A stretch of 36,494 nucleotides of DNA from an uncultured Rubritalea sp. (GTDB lineage: Bacteria; Verrucomicrobiota; Verrucomicrobiia; Verrucomicrobiales; Akkermansiaceae): positions 1 through 36,494 of the forward strand of contig CALJOJ010000014.1 in the NCBI GenBank assembly GCA_937981665.1, read 5' to 3'. This document shows positions 1 through 7,175 of the stretch, piece by piece. Position 1 is the first letter of the stretch. Every line of letters starts with the position of its first letter. Below the pieces are notes generated by a model. The model was given only the letters and a program-made list of their open reading frames with translations, did no database searches and was not told the origin of the DNA. Position numbers and translations under genes: made by a program.

Positions 1-594
1 GAACTGAAACGCCAAACCGGCTCTCTTCTCTATGAGCGCCTCGGCCTTTCAACCGATAAAGAAAAGCTCCTTCGCCTCACTTCAGAGGAAACTAAGGATA
101 CCCTGCCTGCCGACCTCATTAAAGACCCTTACATTTTCGAGTTTCTAGGACTTACTCCCAAAGAAGCATTCCGCGAAAACGACCTAGAGACTGCCCTGCT
201 CGATAACCTACAAGACTTCCTCCTAGAACTCGGAGCAGGATTCTGCTTTGAGGACAGACAAAAGAAGATCCGCATCGGAGCGAGCGACTACTTCGTAGAT
301 CTCGTCTTCTACCACCGCAAGCTCCACTGCCACGTCATCATCGAGCTTAAAGTAGAGCCCTTCACCCACAACAACGCAGGCCAGCTCAATACCTATCTCA
401 GCTACTACAAGAAGCACGAAATGGCAGAGGGTGACAATCCTCCCATCGGCCTCCTCCTCTGCACTGACAAAGATCACACCTTTGTCGAATACGCCCTCGG
501 CGGAATGGACGAAAACCTCTTCGTCTCCAACTACAAAGTCGCCCTCCCCAAACGCTCAGAAATCGAAGCCTTCCTAGAATCAATTAGGAATTAA
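1..594 (+). CDS. YhcG/DUF1016-type PDDEXK nuclease, C-terminal part (5' end outside window)
   Basis: The gene enters from the left edge in frame 1; the last 197 residues are visible and end at TAA (592-594). The C-terminal half has the fold and order expected of YhcG/DUF1016 proteins, a PDDEXK-nuclease family often found beside type I restriction-modification genes. Candidate catalytic residues are Asp100 of the visible part (in YFVDLVF) and Glu115-Leu-Lys117 (IIELK), giving the D...ExK pattern. The segment KDPYIFEFLGL and the end (VSNYKVALPKRSEIEAFL) also match the family. It is the first visible gene of a run continuing into a four-helix-bundle gene and hsdM, so a defence role is likely by context, though its substrate is unknown. 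The stop codon lies inside the first units of a heptamer repeat array. Family call confident; function inferred. Confidence 0.88.
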   Translation, partial: ELKRQTGSLLYERLGLSTDKEKLLRLTSEETKDTLPADLIKDPYIFEFLGLTPKEAFRENDLETALLDNLQDFLLELGAGFCFEDRQKKIRIGASDYFVDLVFYHRKLHCHVIIELKVEPFTHNNAGQLNTYLSYYKKHEMAEGDNPPIGLLLCTDKDHTFVEYALGGMDENLFVSNYKVALPKRSEIEAFLESIRN

Positions 595-623
595 AAATTA
601 GGAATTAGGAATTAGGAATTATA
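582..623. repeat. Left heptamer array, 6 units of AATTAGG
   Basis: There are six consecutive 7-bp units: AATTAGG at 582, 596, 603 and 610, with degenerate units AATTAAA (589) and AATTATA (617). The array begins inside the last codons of the YhcG gene and supplies its stop, and ends 2 bp before the ATG of the four-helix-bundle gene. It is inverted relative to the longer array at 977-1095; the 25 nt at 596-620 are perfectly complementary to stretches of that array. Confidence 0.95.
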
Positions 624-625
624 AG

Positions 626-985
626 ATGAAAGACGGGAATATTATACAAGAGAAAAGCTACTCCTTCGCTTTGCGAGTGGTGAAGCTTTCTCGCCACCTT
701 GCTGAGGAAAAGAAAGAATTCATCCTCAGCAAGCAGCTTCTGCGTTCGGGAACCTCAATCGGAGCCAATGTCGAGGAAGCCATCGGCGGCCAGAGCGAGA
801 AAGACTTCTTCGCCAAACTAACCATCTCCTACAAAGAAGCCCGCGAATCAAAATACTGGCTCCGCCTCCTCCGTGACAGCAACTACCTCACCCCCACCCA
901 AGCCGAATCTCTCCTAACCGACATCGAAGAAATCCTAAAAATCACCGGCTCCATCCTAAAAACCCTGCGCAACAAAAATTCCTAA
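626..985 (+). CDS. Four-helix-bundle protein (23S rRNA IVS-protein / Avd-like family)
   Basis: This 119-residue protein belongs to the four-helix-bundle family known from ORFs in 23S rRNA intervening sequences and from the Avd accessory proteins of diversity-generating retroelements. Family hallmarks are visible: an N-terminal SYSFALRVVKLSRHL, then LSKQLLRSGTSIGANVEEA, FFAKLTISYKEARESKYWLRLL, and a last helix TDIEEILKITGSILKTL. Members form oligomeric basic bundles thought to bind nucleic acid, but a chromosomal role outside rRNA is not established. The gene lies between yhcG and hsdM and is enclosed by inverted heptamer arrays; its own stop codon (983-985) is part of the first unit of the right array. 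No Shine-Dalgarno sequence precedes the ATG. No reverse transcriptase or variable-repeat protein is visible nearby, so an Avd role in diversification is not supported here. Confidence 0.9.
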   Translation: MKDGNIIQEKSYSFALRVVKLSRHLAEEKKEFILSKQLLRSGTSIGANVEEAIGGQSEKDFFAKLTISYKEARESKYWLRLLRDSNYLTPTQAESLLTDIEEILKITGSILKTLRNKNS

Positions 986-1095
986 TTCCTAATTCCTAAT
1001 TCCTAATTCCTAATTCCTAATTCCCAATTCCCAATTCCTAATTCCTAATTCCCAATTCCTAATTCCTAATTCCTAATTCCTAATTCCTAATTCCC
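977..1095. repeat. Right heptamer array, 17 units of AATTCCT/AATTCCC
   Basis: Seventeen uninterrupted 7-bp units fill the whole space between the four-helix-bundle gene and hsdM: thirteen AATTCCT and four AATTCCC (starting at 1019, 1026, 1047 and 1089). The repeat is the reverse complement of the left-array unit, so the arrays form inverted flanks. The array ends one base before the hsdM ATG, leaving no room for a ribosome binding site. Because 7 is not a multiple of 3 and unit number can change by slippage, copy number probably varies between strains. Confidence 0.97.
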
Positions 1096-1096
1096 C

Positions 1097-2731
1097 ATGT
1101 CCACAGACCAACAAAAAGAACTCGGCAAAATCCTCTGGAACATCGCAGACCAGCTCCGCGGTGCGATGAGTGCGGATGACTTCCGTGACTACATGCTCTC
1201 CTTTCTCTTCCTCCGCTATCTTTCAGATAACTACGTGGAAGCGGTGAAGAAAGAACTAGGCAGCGACTATCCAGAACAAGGCGAAGGCCTCCGCTATACT
1301 CCACTGAAAACTTGGTATCTAGAAAACGAAGAAGACATTCCAGACTTCGAGCAACAGATGCGTCTCAAGGTGCACTATGTGATCCAACCAGATTTCCTCT
1401 GGAGCCACATCGCCGAAATGGCACGCACGCAAGATGAAGAGCTACTCAGCACCCTGCAAGCTGGCTTCAAATACATCGAGACTGAGTCCTTCCAAAGTAC
1501 CTTCAACGGTCTCTTTTCCGAGATAAACCTTGGCTCAGAAAAGCTGGGTAAAAACTACGCAGCTAGGAACAAAAAGCTGGTCAACATCATCAGCGAAATA
1601 GCGAAAGGTCTAGAACAGTTCTCCACTGATCGTGATGCCCTAGGCGATGCTTACGAATACCTCATCGGGCAATTCGCAGCAGGATCAGGTAAGAAAGCTG
1701 GCGAGTTCTACACTCCACAGCAAATTTCTAACATCCTCTCCACCATCGTCACTCTCGATAGCCAAGAGCCTAAAGAGGGCAAGCGCAAGAAACTCGACAA
1801 GGTGCTCGACTTCGCCTGTGGCTCAGGCTCCCTCCTCCTGAATATCCGAACACAGATAGAGCAAGCCGGCGGAACGATTGGTAAGATCTACGGACAGGAA
1901 AAGAACATCACCACCTACAATCTTGCTCGCATGAATATGCTCCTTCACGGTGTCAAGGATGCCGAGTTCGAGATCTTCCACGGTGACACCCTTGATAATG
2001 ACTGGGACACCTTCCAAGAGGAAAATCCTGCTAAGAAAGCAGTCTTCGATGCCGTGGTTGCTAACCCTCCTTTCAGCCTACGCTGGTCACCAGGAGAGGA
2101 AACAGCGAAAGACATCCGTTTCAAAAACCACGGCGTTGCACCTAAATCAGCCGCAGACTTCGCCTTCCTACTTCACGGCTTTCATTATCTGAAGGACGAC
2201 GGGGTCATGGCGATAATCCTCCCCCACGGAGTCCTCTTCCGTGGCGGCGTAGAAGCCAAGATCCGTAAAAAACTCCTCGATGATGGCCACATCGATACCG
2301 TCATAGGTCTCCCTGCTAACCTATTCTATTCTACTGGTATACCAGTCTGTATCCTCATCCTGAAAAAATGTAAAAAGCATGACGACGTTCTCTTCATCAA
2401 TGCCAGCGAGCACTATGCCAAAGATAAACGCCAAAACCGCCTTCAAATCGGTGAGGATGGGGAACCTGATGACATCAAAAAGATCATCGACACCTACATA
2501 GAACGCCCTAAAGAAATCGAACGCTACGCCCGCCGTGTCGAGATGAAAGAGATTAACGAAAACGACTACAATCTCAACATCACCCGCTACGTCAGCACTG
2601 CCAAGCCAGAGCCGATTATCGACCTAAAGAAAACCCATTTAGATATCGTAGCCGCAGAAAAAGACATCCGTAAGATGACAGACAAACACAACAAGTTCCT
2701 CAAGGAGCTAGGACTGCCCCCATTACCTTAA
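1097..2731 (+). CDS. hsdM: Type I restriction-modification methyltransferase subunit
   Basis: The 544-residue protein is a complete HsdM, the N6-adenine methyltransferase subunit of a type I restriction-modification enzyme. The N-terminal helical HsdM_N region (LGKILWNIADQLRG...FLFLRYLSDNY) is followed by the AdoMet-binding motif DFACGSG (residues 238-244) and catalytic motif IV NPPF (323-326). The length is normal and no frame break is seen. The ATG lies one base after the heptamer array, so translation must start without a normal Shine-Dalgarno sequence or by coupling. HsdM needs HsdS for sequence recognition, but no hsdS or hsdR follows; only a GIY-YIG fragment and then an unrelated gene. 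Unless partners lie left of the window or elsewhere, this methyltransferase is probably orphaned. Confidence 0.97.
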   Translation: MSTDQQKELGKILWNIADQLRGAMSADDFRDYMLSFLFLRYLSDNYVEAVKKELGSDYPEQGEGLRYTPLKTWYLENEEDIPDFEQQMRLKVHYVIQPDFLWSHIAEMARTQDEELLSTLQAGFKYIETESFQSTFNGLFSEINLGSEKLGKNYAARNKKLVNIISEIAKGLEQFSTDRDALGDAYEYLIGQFAAGSGKKAGEFYTPQQISNILSTIVTLDSQEPKEGKRKKLDKVLDFACGSGSLLLNIRTQIEQAGGTIGKIYGQEKNITTYNLARMNMLLHGVKDAEFEIFHGDTLDNDWDTFQEENPAKKAVFDAVVANPPFSLRWSPGEETAKDIRFKNHGVAPKSAADFAFLLHGFHYLKDDGVMAIILPHGVLFRGGVEAKIRKKLLDDGHIDTVIGLPANLFYSTGIPVCILILKKCKKHDDVLFINASEHYAKDKRQNRLQIGEDGEPDDIKKIIDTYIERPKEIERYARRVEMKEINENDYNLNITRYVSTAKPEPIIDLKKTHLDIVAAEKDIRKMTDKHNKFLKELGLPPLP

Positions 2732-2752
2732 TACCATTATATCAACTACACC

Positions 2753-2893
2753 ATGAACACAATAGAACAAGGCATCATCTATGTCCTCACAAATCCCGTA
2801 ATGCCCGGATTAGTCAAAATTGGAAAGACAAGTCGAGATGAAGTGAGAACTCGACTCAATGAACTCTATTCAACACTCGTTCACTCAAGCTAG
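2753..2893 (+). pseudogene. GIY-YIG (T5orf172/MUG113-like) N-terminal fragment
   Basis: A 46-codon ORF starts at ATG 2753, 21 bp after hsdM. Residues GIIYVLTNPVMPGLVKIGKT, then RTRLNELYST, match the beginning of the T5orf172/MUG113 branch of GIY-YIG nucleases, including the first GIY-like and the KIGKT elements. Where relatives continue with a GVPxPF-like segment, this frame reads LVHSS and stops, so the rest of the nuclease domain is absent. Its stop overlaps the stop of the opposing lamin-tail gene. Such genes often accompany hsdM/hsdS, so this looks like a relic left when the island's right side was lost. It could still make a short peptide; a functional nuclease is unlikely. Confidence 0.7.
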
Positions 2894-3861
2894 CGCTGCC
2901 AGAAATACATTCGGTAAAAGGTCCGGCGTTCCCCAGCTGTATCACTGAGGTAACTGGTCACGATAATCCCATCATCATTGGTTACTGCTCCAGTTTCACT
3001 TGCGTTTACTGTAACCCAGACAGTCATATCTGTAGAGCTCTGCATCAGACTCCCTACTTCATCCATCGCACTTAGATCTAGCCGAGTTTTCAGAATCATT
3101 GACTCAGATAATGCATCATCAAAGATTTCTAACACTGGAGCTGTGTAGCTAAATGGATCTCCACCTGTGGCATACTCTGCGAGATTATTCAAGCCATCTC
3201 CGTCAGGATCCCCCGTGAGATCTATGATCACATACTTCTCCATCCAAGCATCTATACTCTCAGTATCTGTATCTCCAGGGTTACCACCAAGAGTACCACC
3301 AAGAGTACCACCATTTTCATCACTGATACGCCAGTTTGACGCGTCATTAGGGTCAGGTTGGCTACCTGGAGCGATAAGTACGAGTGACGGACCTTCGCCG
3401 TCAGCAGCCTCAGGCCAAGGAGCTTTATCATTATAGGTAAAGTCGATCATCGGGCCTTCCGCAGCATTGACTGTGATCTGTTCACCATCATTACTCAAGC
3501 GACCATCGTATTCACCAATGATAGGAATAGACAGCGAGCCATAGCGGGCAGTGAATGCAGCTAATCCACCAGGCTCTATAATAGTAGCATCTGGAAAGCT
3601 GAAGGTAATACCATCTGAAAAGTAATAACCAGTCAGATCAAGATCAGTCATCCCTGTGTTCATAAACTCTATGAACTCGTAATCATCGCGGTCAGTAGAC
3701 ACCGCAGCAGGATTATAAAGTTCGATCCAGTCCGGATGATCGCCTTCACTGTCTTCAATGATCCCAGAATTAAACGAACTAAGCTCATTAATGATAGGTG
3801 AGGCATGAAGCCCCATTGGAGCTAAACTTAACGATAAAAGTAACTTTAAGAAGTTGTGCAT
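2890..3861 (-). CDS. Secreted lamin-tail-domain protein
   Basis: This 323-residue protein begins with a signal peptide (MHNFLKLLLSLSLAPMGLHA) and continues with SPIINELSSFNSG...DWIELYNP, the opening of a lamin tail domain (LTD). Strands typical of LTD follow (EFIEFMNTGMTDLDLTGYYFSD, FPDATIIEPGG). After about residue 205 comes DLTGDPDGDGLNNLAEYATGGDP (split here: a DPDGDG calcium-loop-like motif plus a YATGGDP segment), common in exported proteins of Verrucomicrobiota. The C-terminal region is beta-rich. The role is unknown; LTDs in bacteria occur in cell-surface or extracellular proteins. A GGAGG lies about 12 bp before the chosen ATG. A 12-bp tandem repeat in the gene encodes repeated GGTL. 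Its stop overlaps the GIY-YIG relic. Confidence 0.85.
   Translation of the reverse strand: MHNFLKLLLSLSLAPMGLHASPIINELSSFNSGIIEDSEGDHPDWIELYNPAAVSTDRDDYEFIEFMNTGMTDLDLTGYYFSDGITFSFPDATIIEPGGLAAFTARYGSLSIPIIGEYDGRLSNDGEQITVNAAEGPMIDFTYNDKAPWPEAADGEGPSLVLIAPGSQPDPNDASNWRISDENGGTLGGTLGGNPGDTDTESIDAWMEKYVIIDLTGDPDGDGLNNLAEYATGGDPFSYTAPVLEIFDDALSESMILKTRLDLSAMDEVGSLMQSSTDMTVWVTVNASETGAVTNDDGIIVTSYLSDTAGERRTFYRMYFWQR
3282..3313. repeat. 12-bp tandem repeat inside the lamin-tail gene
   Basis: The unit TACCACCAAGAG (plus strand) occurs about 2.7 times in a row and encodes GGTLGGTLGG on the minus strand. Because the unit is a multiple of three, copy-number change would lengthen or shorten a glycine-rich linker without breaking the frame. 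Confidence 0.85.
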
Positions 3862-3925
3862 ACATAGTGCACACCTCCATGGAGCAACGTCAGTTAAACT
3901 ATTTAATTACCCCCCATAAAATTAT

Positions 3926-3950
3926 AAAAAACACTATTCATAAGAGTGTT
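3926..3950 (-). terminator. Possible Rho-independent terminator after the VWA gene
   Basis: Read on the minus strand, AACACT is followed by a 9-nt loop, then AGTGTT running into six T. It lies about 100 bp after the VWA stop codon and about 65 bp upstream of the lamin-tail gene. The stem is short and AT-rich, so efficiency is uncertain. Confidence 0.45.
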
Positions 3951-3962
3951 AGACAACAAAAG

Positions 3963-3999
3963 ATCAGCAACCTCAGTAATTTCTACCAAGGCTGCTGAT
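3963..3999 (-). terminator. Stem-loop downstream of the VWA gene
   Basis: ATCAGCA-a-CCT (3963-3973) pairs with AGG-c-TGCTGAT (3989-3999), giving 10 base pairs with one mismatch and a 15-nt loop. On the minus strand it is followed by CTTTTG, a weak U-run. It may act with the 3926-3950 hairpin as a tandem terminator or protect the 3' end of the sigma-VWA transcript. Confidence 0.4.
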
Positions 4000-4053
4000 G
4001 TTCTTCACACACAAGTGAATAAATATTTGGATTACTCTTCAATCATAAAGCCT

Positions 4054-6234
4054 TTATTTATTAGTTTTCACTGTTTTGATAAGGTCGATGAACTCTTCTC
4101 TGTAGCCCTTACCATCTGTTCCTTTACCCGCTTCAGCGAGTTGCTGCACTAGCTCCAGGTTCCCATCACCTAGATGATCACTATCTCTCAGAACCATGCC
4201 AAATAAGGCAACCGAAGAAGCAAACTTAAAGTCCGCATCTGCCTGCCTCCAGTCCCTATCATTCACCTTAAGAGGCACATTAAGGTAAGTGCTCTCATCG
4301 TTGATTTTTTCATGTGGTTGCTTATAAGCTAACTTCACAAAGAGCAACTCATCCGCATTTTCAACTTTAGCTTTTAGAGCCGCTTCCGGAACTTCGTCTT
4401 CTGCTGTTCGCTTAGCGTAGCGAAACTCATTCAGCTTCTTCTTGTCCAGAGCCTTACCTGGGACAACCTCATAGAAAGCGGTAACACTGTGCCCTGCCCC
4501 GACTTCACCAGCGTCTGCGGTCTTATCCAGGAATGCTGAGTTCGGCAGCTTTCTATTCGCATAGCCCACGAGCCTGTACTCCTTCACCTGCTCAGGATTA
4601 AATTCTACCTGAATTTTCACATCCCTAGCAATAGTCACCAATGTACCAGTCATATCCTCTAAAAGAACCTTGCGACCTTCTTTGATCGTATCAATGTAAC
4701 TGTAGTTTCCATTCCCGTTATTCGTGATCGACTCTAACATATCGTCATTGAGATTACCTGAGCCAAATCCTAGGACACTTATATCCACGCCCTTTATCGC
4801 CTTAGCCTTCACTAGGTCAGTCAGTGCAGCTGTCCCAGAAACCCCCACGTTAAAATCACCATCAGTAGCTAAAATCACACGGTTCACTCCATCTTTGATG
4901 AAATTTTTCTGCGCTATCTTGTAAGCAAGTTTTATCCCTGCTCCACCAGCAGTAGAACCACCAGAAGACAGATTATCCATCGCATTAAGAATCTTCACTC
5001 GACCATCCGCATCCGCTTTCGTCGCAGGAAGAACTACTCCAGAAGCGCCAGCATAAACAACCATGCTCACAGAATCTCTCTCATCCATTTCTTCTAACAA
5101 GTACTTCAAGCTCTGCTTCAGTAATGGCAGCTTATCCGCACTATTCATAGATCCAGAAACATCTAACAAGAACACAAGGTTAGACGCAGGACGGTCATCA
5201 CGGATAATCTCCTTCCCTTGTAATGCCACTCTCACGAGCTTGTTCTCAGCATTCCACGGGCAACTCACAGAATCTACCTGCACCGCAAACGGATGCTCAG
5301 CATTCTCACCAGGTGTTGTATATTGATAATCAAAGTAGTTCACCATTTCTTCAATCCTAACAGAATCCGCTGGCACCTTTCTGCCATTCTGGATCATCTT
5401 CCGCATATTCGCATAAGAGGCGGTATCAACATCTACCGCAAAGGTAGAACGCCTACTCTCTTCATCTGAAGGCGAGATAAAACCGTTCTCTACAAGACCT
5501 CCATAATTCTCAGCAGAAGCCTCTAAGGGAACAGGTAATACAGAAAGATCTAGCCTGCGTCCTCTCTCTATGACCATCCCTTGACGACCGACTAAAGAGG
5601 CTGAAGACTTCTTACTTTTACTTAAAGTGAAATGAGAAGACATATCACTTTCACCAAAAGAATCATCTCCAGTAACAGAAGATTTAACTTGAGATCTTAA
5701 ACCTCTCACACCTTCATTTTTAGAAAGACCAAATCCATCACCAAAGTCAGAAGCTTTACCAAAGTCTAGCGATGGCTCAACATTACTTGTTAAAGGTACA
5801 GGAACGCCATTAACACTAGGCTTATTTGCAGCCATCACTTTAGACATAGATGATGAAGGCTGAGATGGCTTCCCCTCTACTTCATGATTCATCTCAGGCA
5901 CACTAACATTTTCATCCAACAGATAACCAAGCTTCGCGTCCTCTAACTGCTTATCCGCACTACCACTACTCAGCACCACGTCTTGAGATTTTTCATCGCT
6001 ATTCCAGATCATTGTCCCGGCCACACAGAATGCAGCACAAGCTGCGACTCCAATGCCTACTCCCTTTTTCCAGTTAGCCTGAGCACCTGGTTTATTAACG
6101 TTTAGGTCAACGAAATTGCCACCTTCTAGCGCATCTATCTGTGTCTCTACTTCGGTAAGAAATTGTTCATCCACTCCCTTACTCTTTGCATGCTCCTTGA
6201 GCAGGCTATCTATGAGTTGTTCGTCTCTATTCAT
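4054..6234 (-). CDS. YfbK-like von Willebrand factor A protein with single membrane segment
   Basis: This 726-residue protein has an acidic, anti-sigma-like N-terminal helix region (about 1-50), one hydrophobic segment (GVGIGVAACAAFCVAGTMIW, about 57-77), a low-complexity linker, the VWA_N module (RRSTFAVDVDTASYANMRKM), a VWA domain with an intact MIDAS metal site (DVSGSMNS near residue 357, the STAGG loop, and ATDGDFNVG), and a C-terminal DUF3520 region. This is the YfbK architecture. The topology suggests a cytoplasmic N-terminus with the VWA domain outside the inner membrane. The ECF sigma gene ends 23 bp upstream on the same strand, so the two are almost certainly one operon. By analogy with sigma/membrane-partner pairs, the N-terminus could bind the sigma factor, but this is inference; no zinc-binding anti-sigma motif is visible. 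Confidence 0.9.
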   Translation of the reverse strand: MNRDEQLIDSLLKEHAKSKGVDEQFLTEVETQIDALEGGNFVDLNVNKPGAQANWKKGVGIGVAACAAFCVAGTMIWNSDEKSQDVVLSSGSADKQLEDAKLGYLLDENVSVPEMNHEVEGKPSQPSSSMSKVMAANKPSVNGVPVPLTSNVEPSLDFGKASDFGDGFGLSKNEGVRGLRSQVKSSVTGDDSFGESDMSSHFTLSKSKKSSASLVGRQGMVIERGRRLDLSVLPVPLEASAENYGGLVENGFISPSDEESRRSTFAVDVDTASYANMRKMIQNGRKVPADSVRIEEMVNYFDYQYTTPGENAEHPFAVQVDSVSCPWNAENKLVRVALQGKEIIRDDRPASNLVFLLDVSGSMNSADKLPLLKQSLKYLLEEMDERDSVSMVVYAGASGVVLPATKADADGRVKILNAMDNLSSGGSTAGGAGIKLAYKIAQKNFIKDGVNRVILATDGDFNVGVSGTAALTDLVKAKAIKGVDISVLGFGSGNLNDDMLESITNNGNGNYSYIDTIKEGRKVLLEDMTGTLVTIARDVKIQVEFNPEQVKEYRLVGYANRKLPNSAFLDKTADAGEVGAGHSVTAFYEVVPGKALDKKKLNEFRYAKRTAEDEVPEAALKAKVENADELLFVKLAYKQPHEKINDESTYLNVPLKVNDRDWRQADADFKFASSVALFGMVLRDSDHLGDGNLELVQQLAEAGKGTDGKGYREEFIDLIKTVKTNK

Positions 6235-6257
6235 GGTATATTTTCTTTTAAATTTTA

Positions 6258-6797
6258 TTAGTTCGTTACTTTAATACAGTCTCTTAGTGAGGCCCTTGCT
6301 CGCTGGAGTCGCTTTCGTAGCGTGGCTCCACCTATGGATAGTTCGTCCGCTGCTTCATCGGTGCTATGCCCATCGTAATAAAAGCATTTCACTGCCTTCA
6401 TCAGACTTTCAGGCAGCTTCGACATACATTGCTCTAGTTTTATAAATACCGACGGCCCGCCATCATCACGCATACTCTGCCAATCACGCATCACCACTTC
6501 GAGACTCTCTAACACGTCATCCTCCACCGTTACTTGGCGTTTATCTTTACGTAGATATTCGCGCCACTTATTACGGATGATCCCGCGCATCCAGGAACCA
6601 AAATCACGAGTGACTTCAAATTTATTCATATTATTCCAAGCCACCACGAAGCTATCCTGCACGATGTCTCTGGAGTTCGTATCCTCACGGGTCAGCGACC
6701 TCGCATAGACGAGTAGCTCAGCGTGGGATTCCCTTACGAGGTTGGTAAATTTTTCTCGTTCTGTCATAGTTTGATCTTGCACAACTTTCATCATCAT
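6258..6797 (-). CDS. ECF RNA polymerase sigma factor (Rhodopirellula/Verrucomicrobium type)
   Basis: This 179-residue protein has region 2 (ELLVYARSLTREDTNSRDIV then QDSFVVAWNNMNKF, with FGSWMRGIIRNKWREYLRKD) and region 4 (LPESLMKAVKCFYYDGHSTDEAA, TLRKRLQRARASLRDCI), the two-domain plan of extracytoplasmic-function sigma factors. It is somewhat short in the linker but complete. An AAGGGTGA sequence precedes the triple ATG at 6797, supporting this start. The gene is followed by the YfbK-like membrane protein in an operon and is divergent from the acylphosphatase. A 13-bp palindrome lies 23 bp upstream of the start and may be a regulatory site. The target regulon is not visible. Confidence 0.93.
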   Translation of the reverse strand: MMMKVVQDQTMTEREKFTNLVRESHAELLVYARSLTREDTNSRDIVQDSFVVAWNNMNKFEVTRDFGSWMRGIIRNKWREYLRKDKRQVTVEDDVLESLEVVMRDWQSMRDDGGPSVFIKLEQCMSKLPESLMKAVKCFYYDGHSTDEAADELSIGGATLRKRLQRARASLRDCIKVTN

Positions 6798-6819
6798 TCA
6801 CCCTTAATTGTCATGAACC

Positions 6820-6832
6820 TCACATTTTGTGA
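6820..6832. promoter_or_regulatory. Palindrome between the ECF sigma and acylphosphatase genes
   Basis: TCACA-TTT-TGTGA is a perfect 5+5 dyad in the divergent intergenic region, 23 bp from the sigma start and about 61 bp from the acylphosphatase ATG. The wider sequence TGTCA...TGACA (from 6809 to 6833) adds an outer dyad. It could be an operator; the half-sites are in the opposite order to a canonical CRP site. Identity of any binder is unknown. Confidence 0.35.
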
Positions 6833-6893
6833 CATCATTCTGAAAAAAGATAAATGATTGCCAAAAAAAATGATTTCAGTCTATCGTAAGCAC

Positions 6894-7175
6894 ATGACCA
6901 CAAAGCGCATCATCTTCGAAGGACGAGTCCAGAAAATTGGATTCCGCTACGCCACCCACCAGATCGCGCTTGGCTTTGATGTCATTGGCTGGATCAAAAA
7001 CCTCGAAGACGGTAGCGTAGAGCTAGTCATCGAAGGAGAGGACGAGGAAGTCACGGAATTCATCGAAGAGATAGCTGTCGAGTCTACCCTCTCACATCAT
7101 ATCAAAAACATCATCCAAGAAGACATCCCCCCTCTGGAGAACGTCCTAGGCTTCACGATCACAAAGAACGTTTAA
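6894..7175 (+). CDS. acyP: Acylphosphatase
   Basis: This 93-residue enzyme hydrolyses acyl phosphates. The active-site loop reads EGRVQKIGFRYATHQIA, corresponding to the family's GxVQGVGFR with the phosphate-binding Arg retained, and the second motif GWIKNLEDGSVELVIEGE holds the catalytic Asn (N in IKN). Upstream in-frame TTG (6858) and ATG (6870) codons would add 12 or 8 residues with no family counterpart; the ATG at 6894 gives the usual 90-95 residue length and is preferred. The gene is monocistronic, divergent from the sigma factor, and its 3' end overlaps the 3' end of hrpA by 17 bp, so the two transcripts are antisense there. Confidence 0.92.
   Translation: MTTKRIIFEGRVQKIGFRYATHQIALGFDVIGWIKNLEDGSVELVIEGEDEEVTEFIEEIAVESTLSHHIKNIIQEDIPPLENVLGFTITKNV

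Noticed and set aside
626..985. Avd of a diversity-generating retroelement
   Set aside because: The family is shared, but no reverse transcriptase, template repeat or variable-repeat target is visible in the neighbourhood.
582..1095. CRISPR array
   Set aside because: The repeats are 7 bp, head-to-tail without spacers, and no cas gene is present.
3921..3926. TATAAT promoter of the lamin-tail gene
   Set aside because: A TATAAT is present on the minus strand but overlaps the U-run of a hairpin and has no acceptable -35 box 16-18 bp upstream.
6858..6893. Upstream TTG/ATG start for the acylphosphatase
   Set aside because: Adds 8-12 residues that have no counterpart in the family; ATG 6894 gives the usual length.
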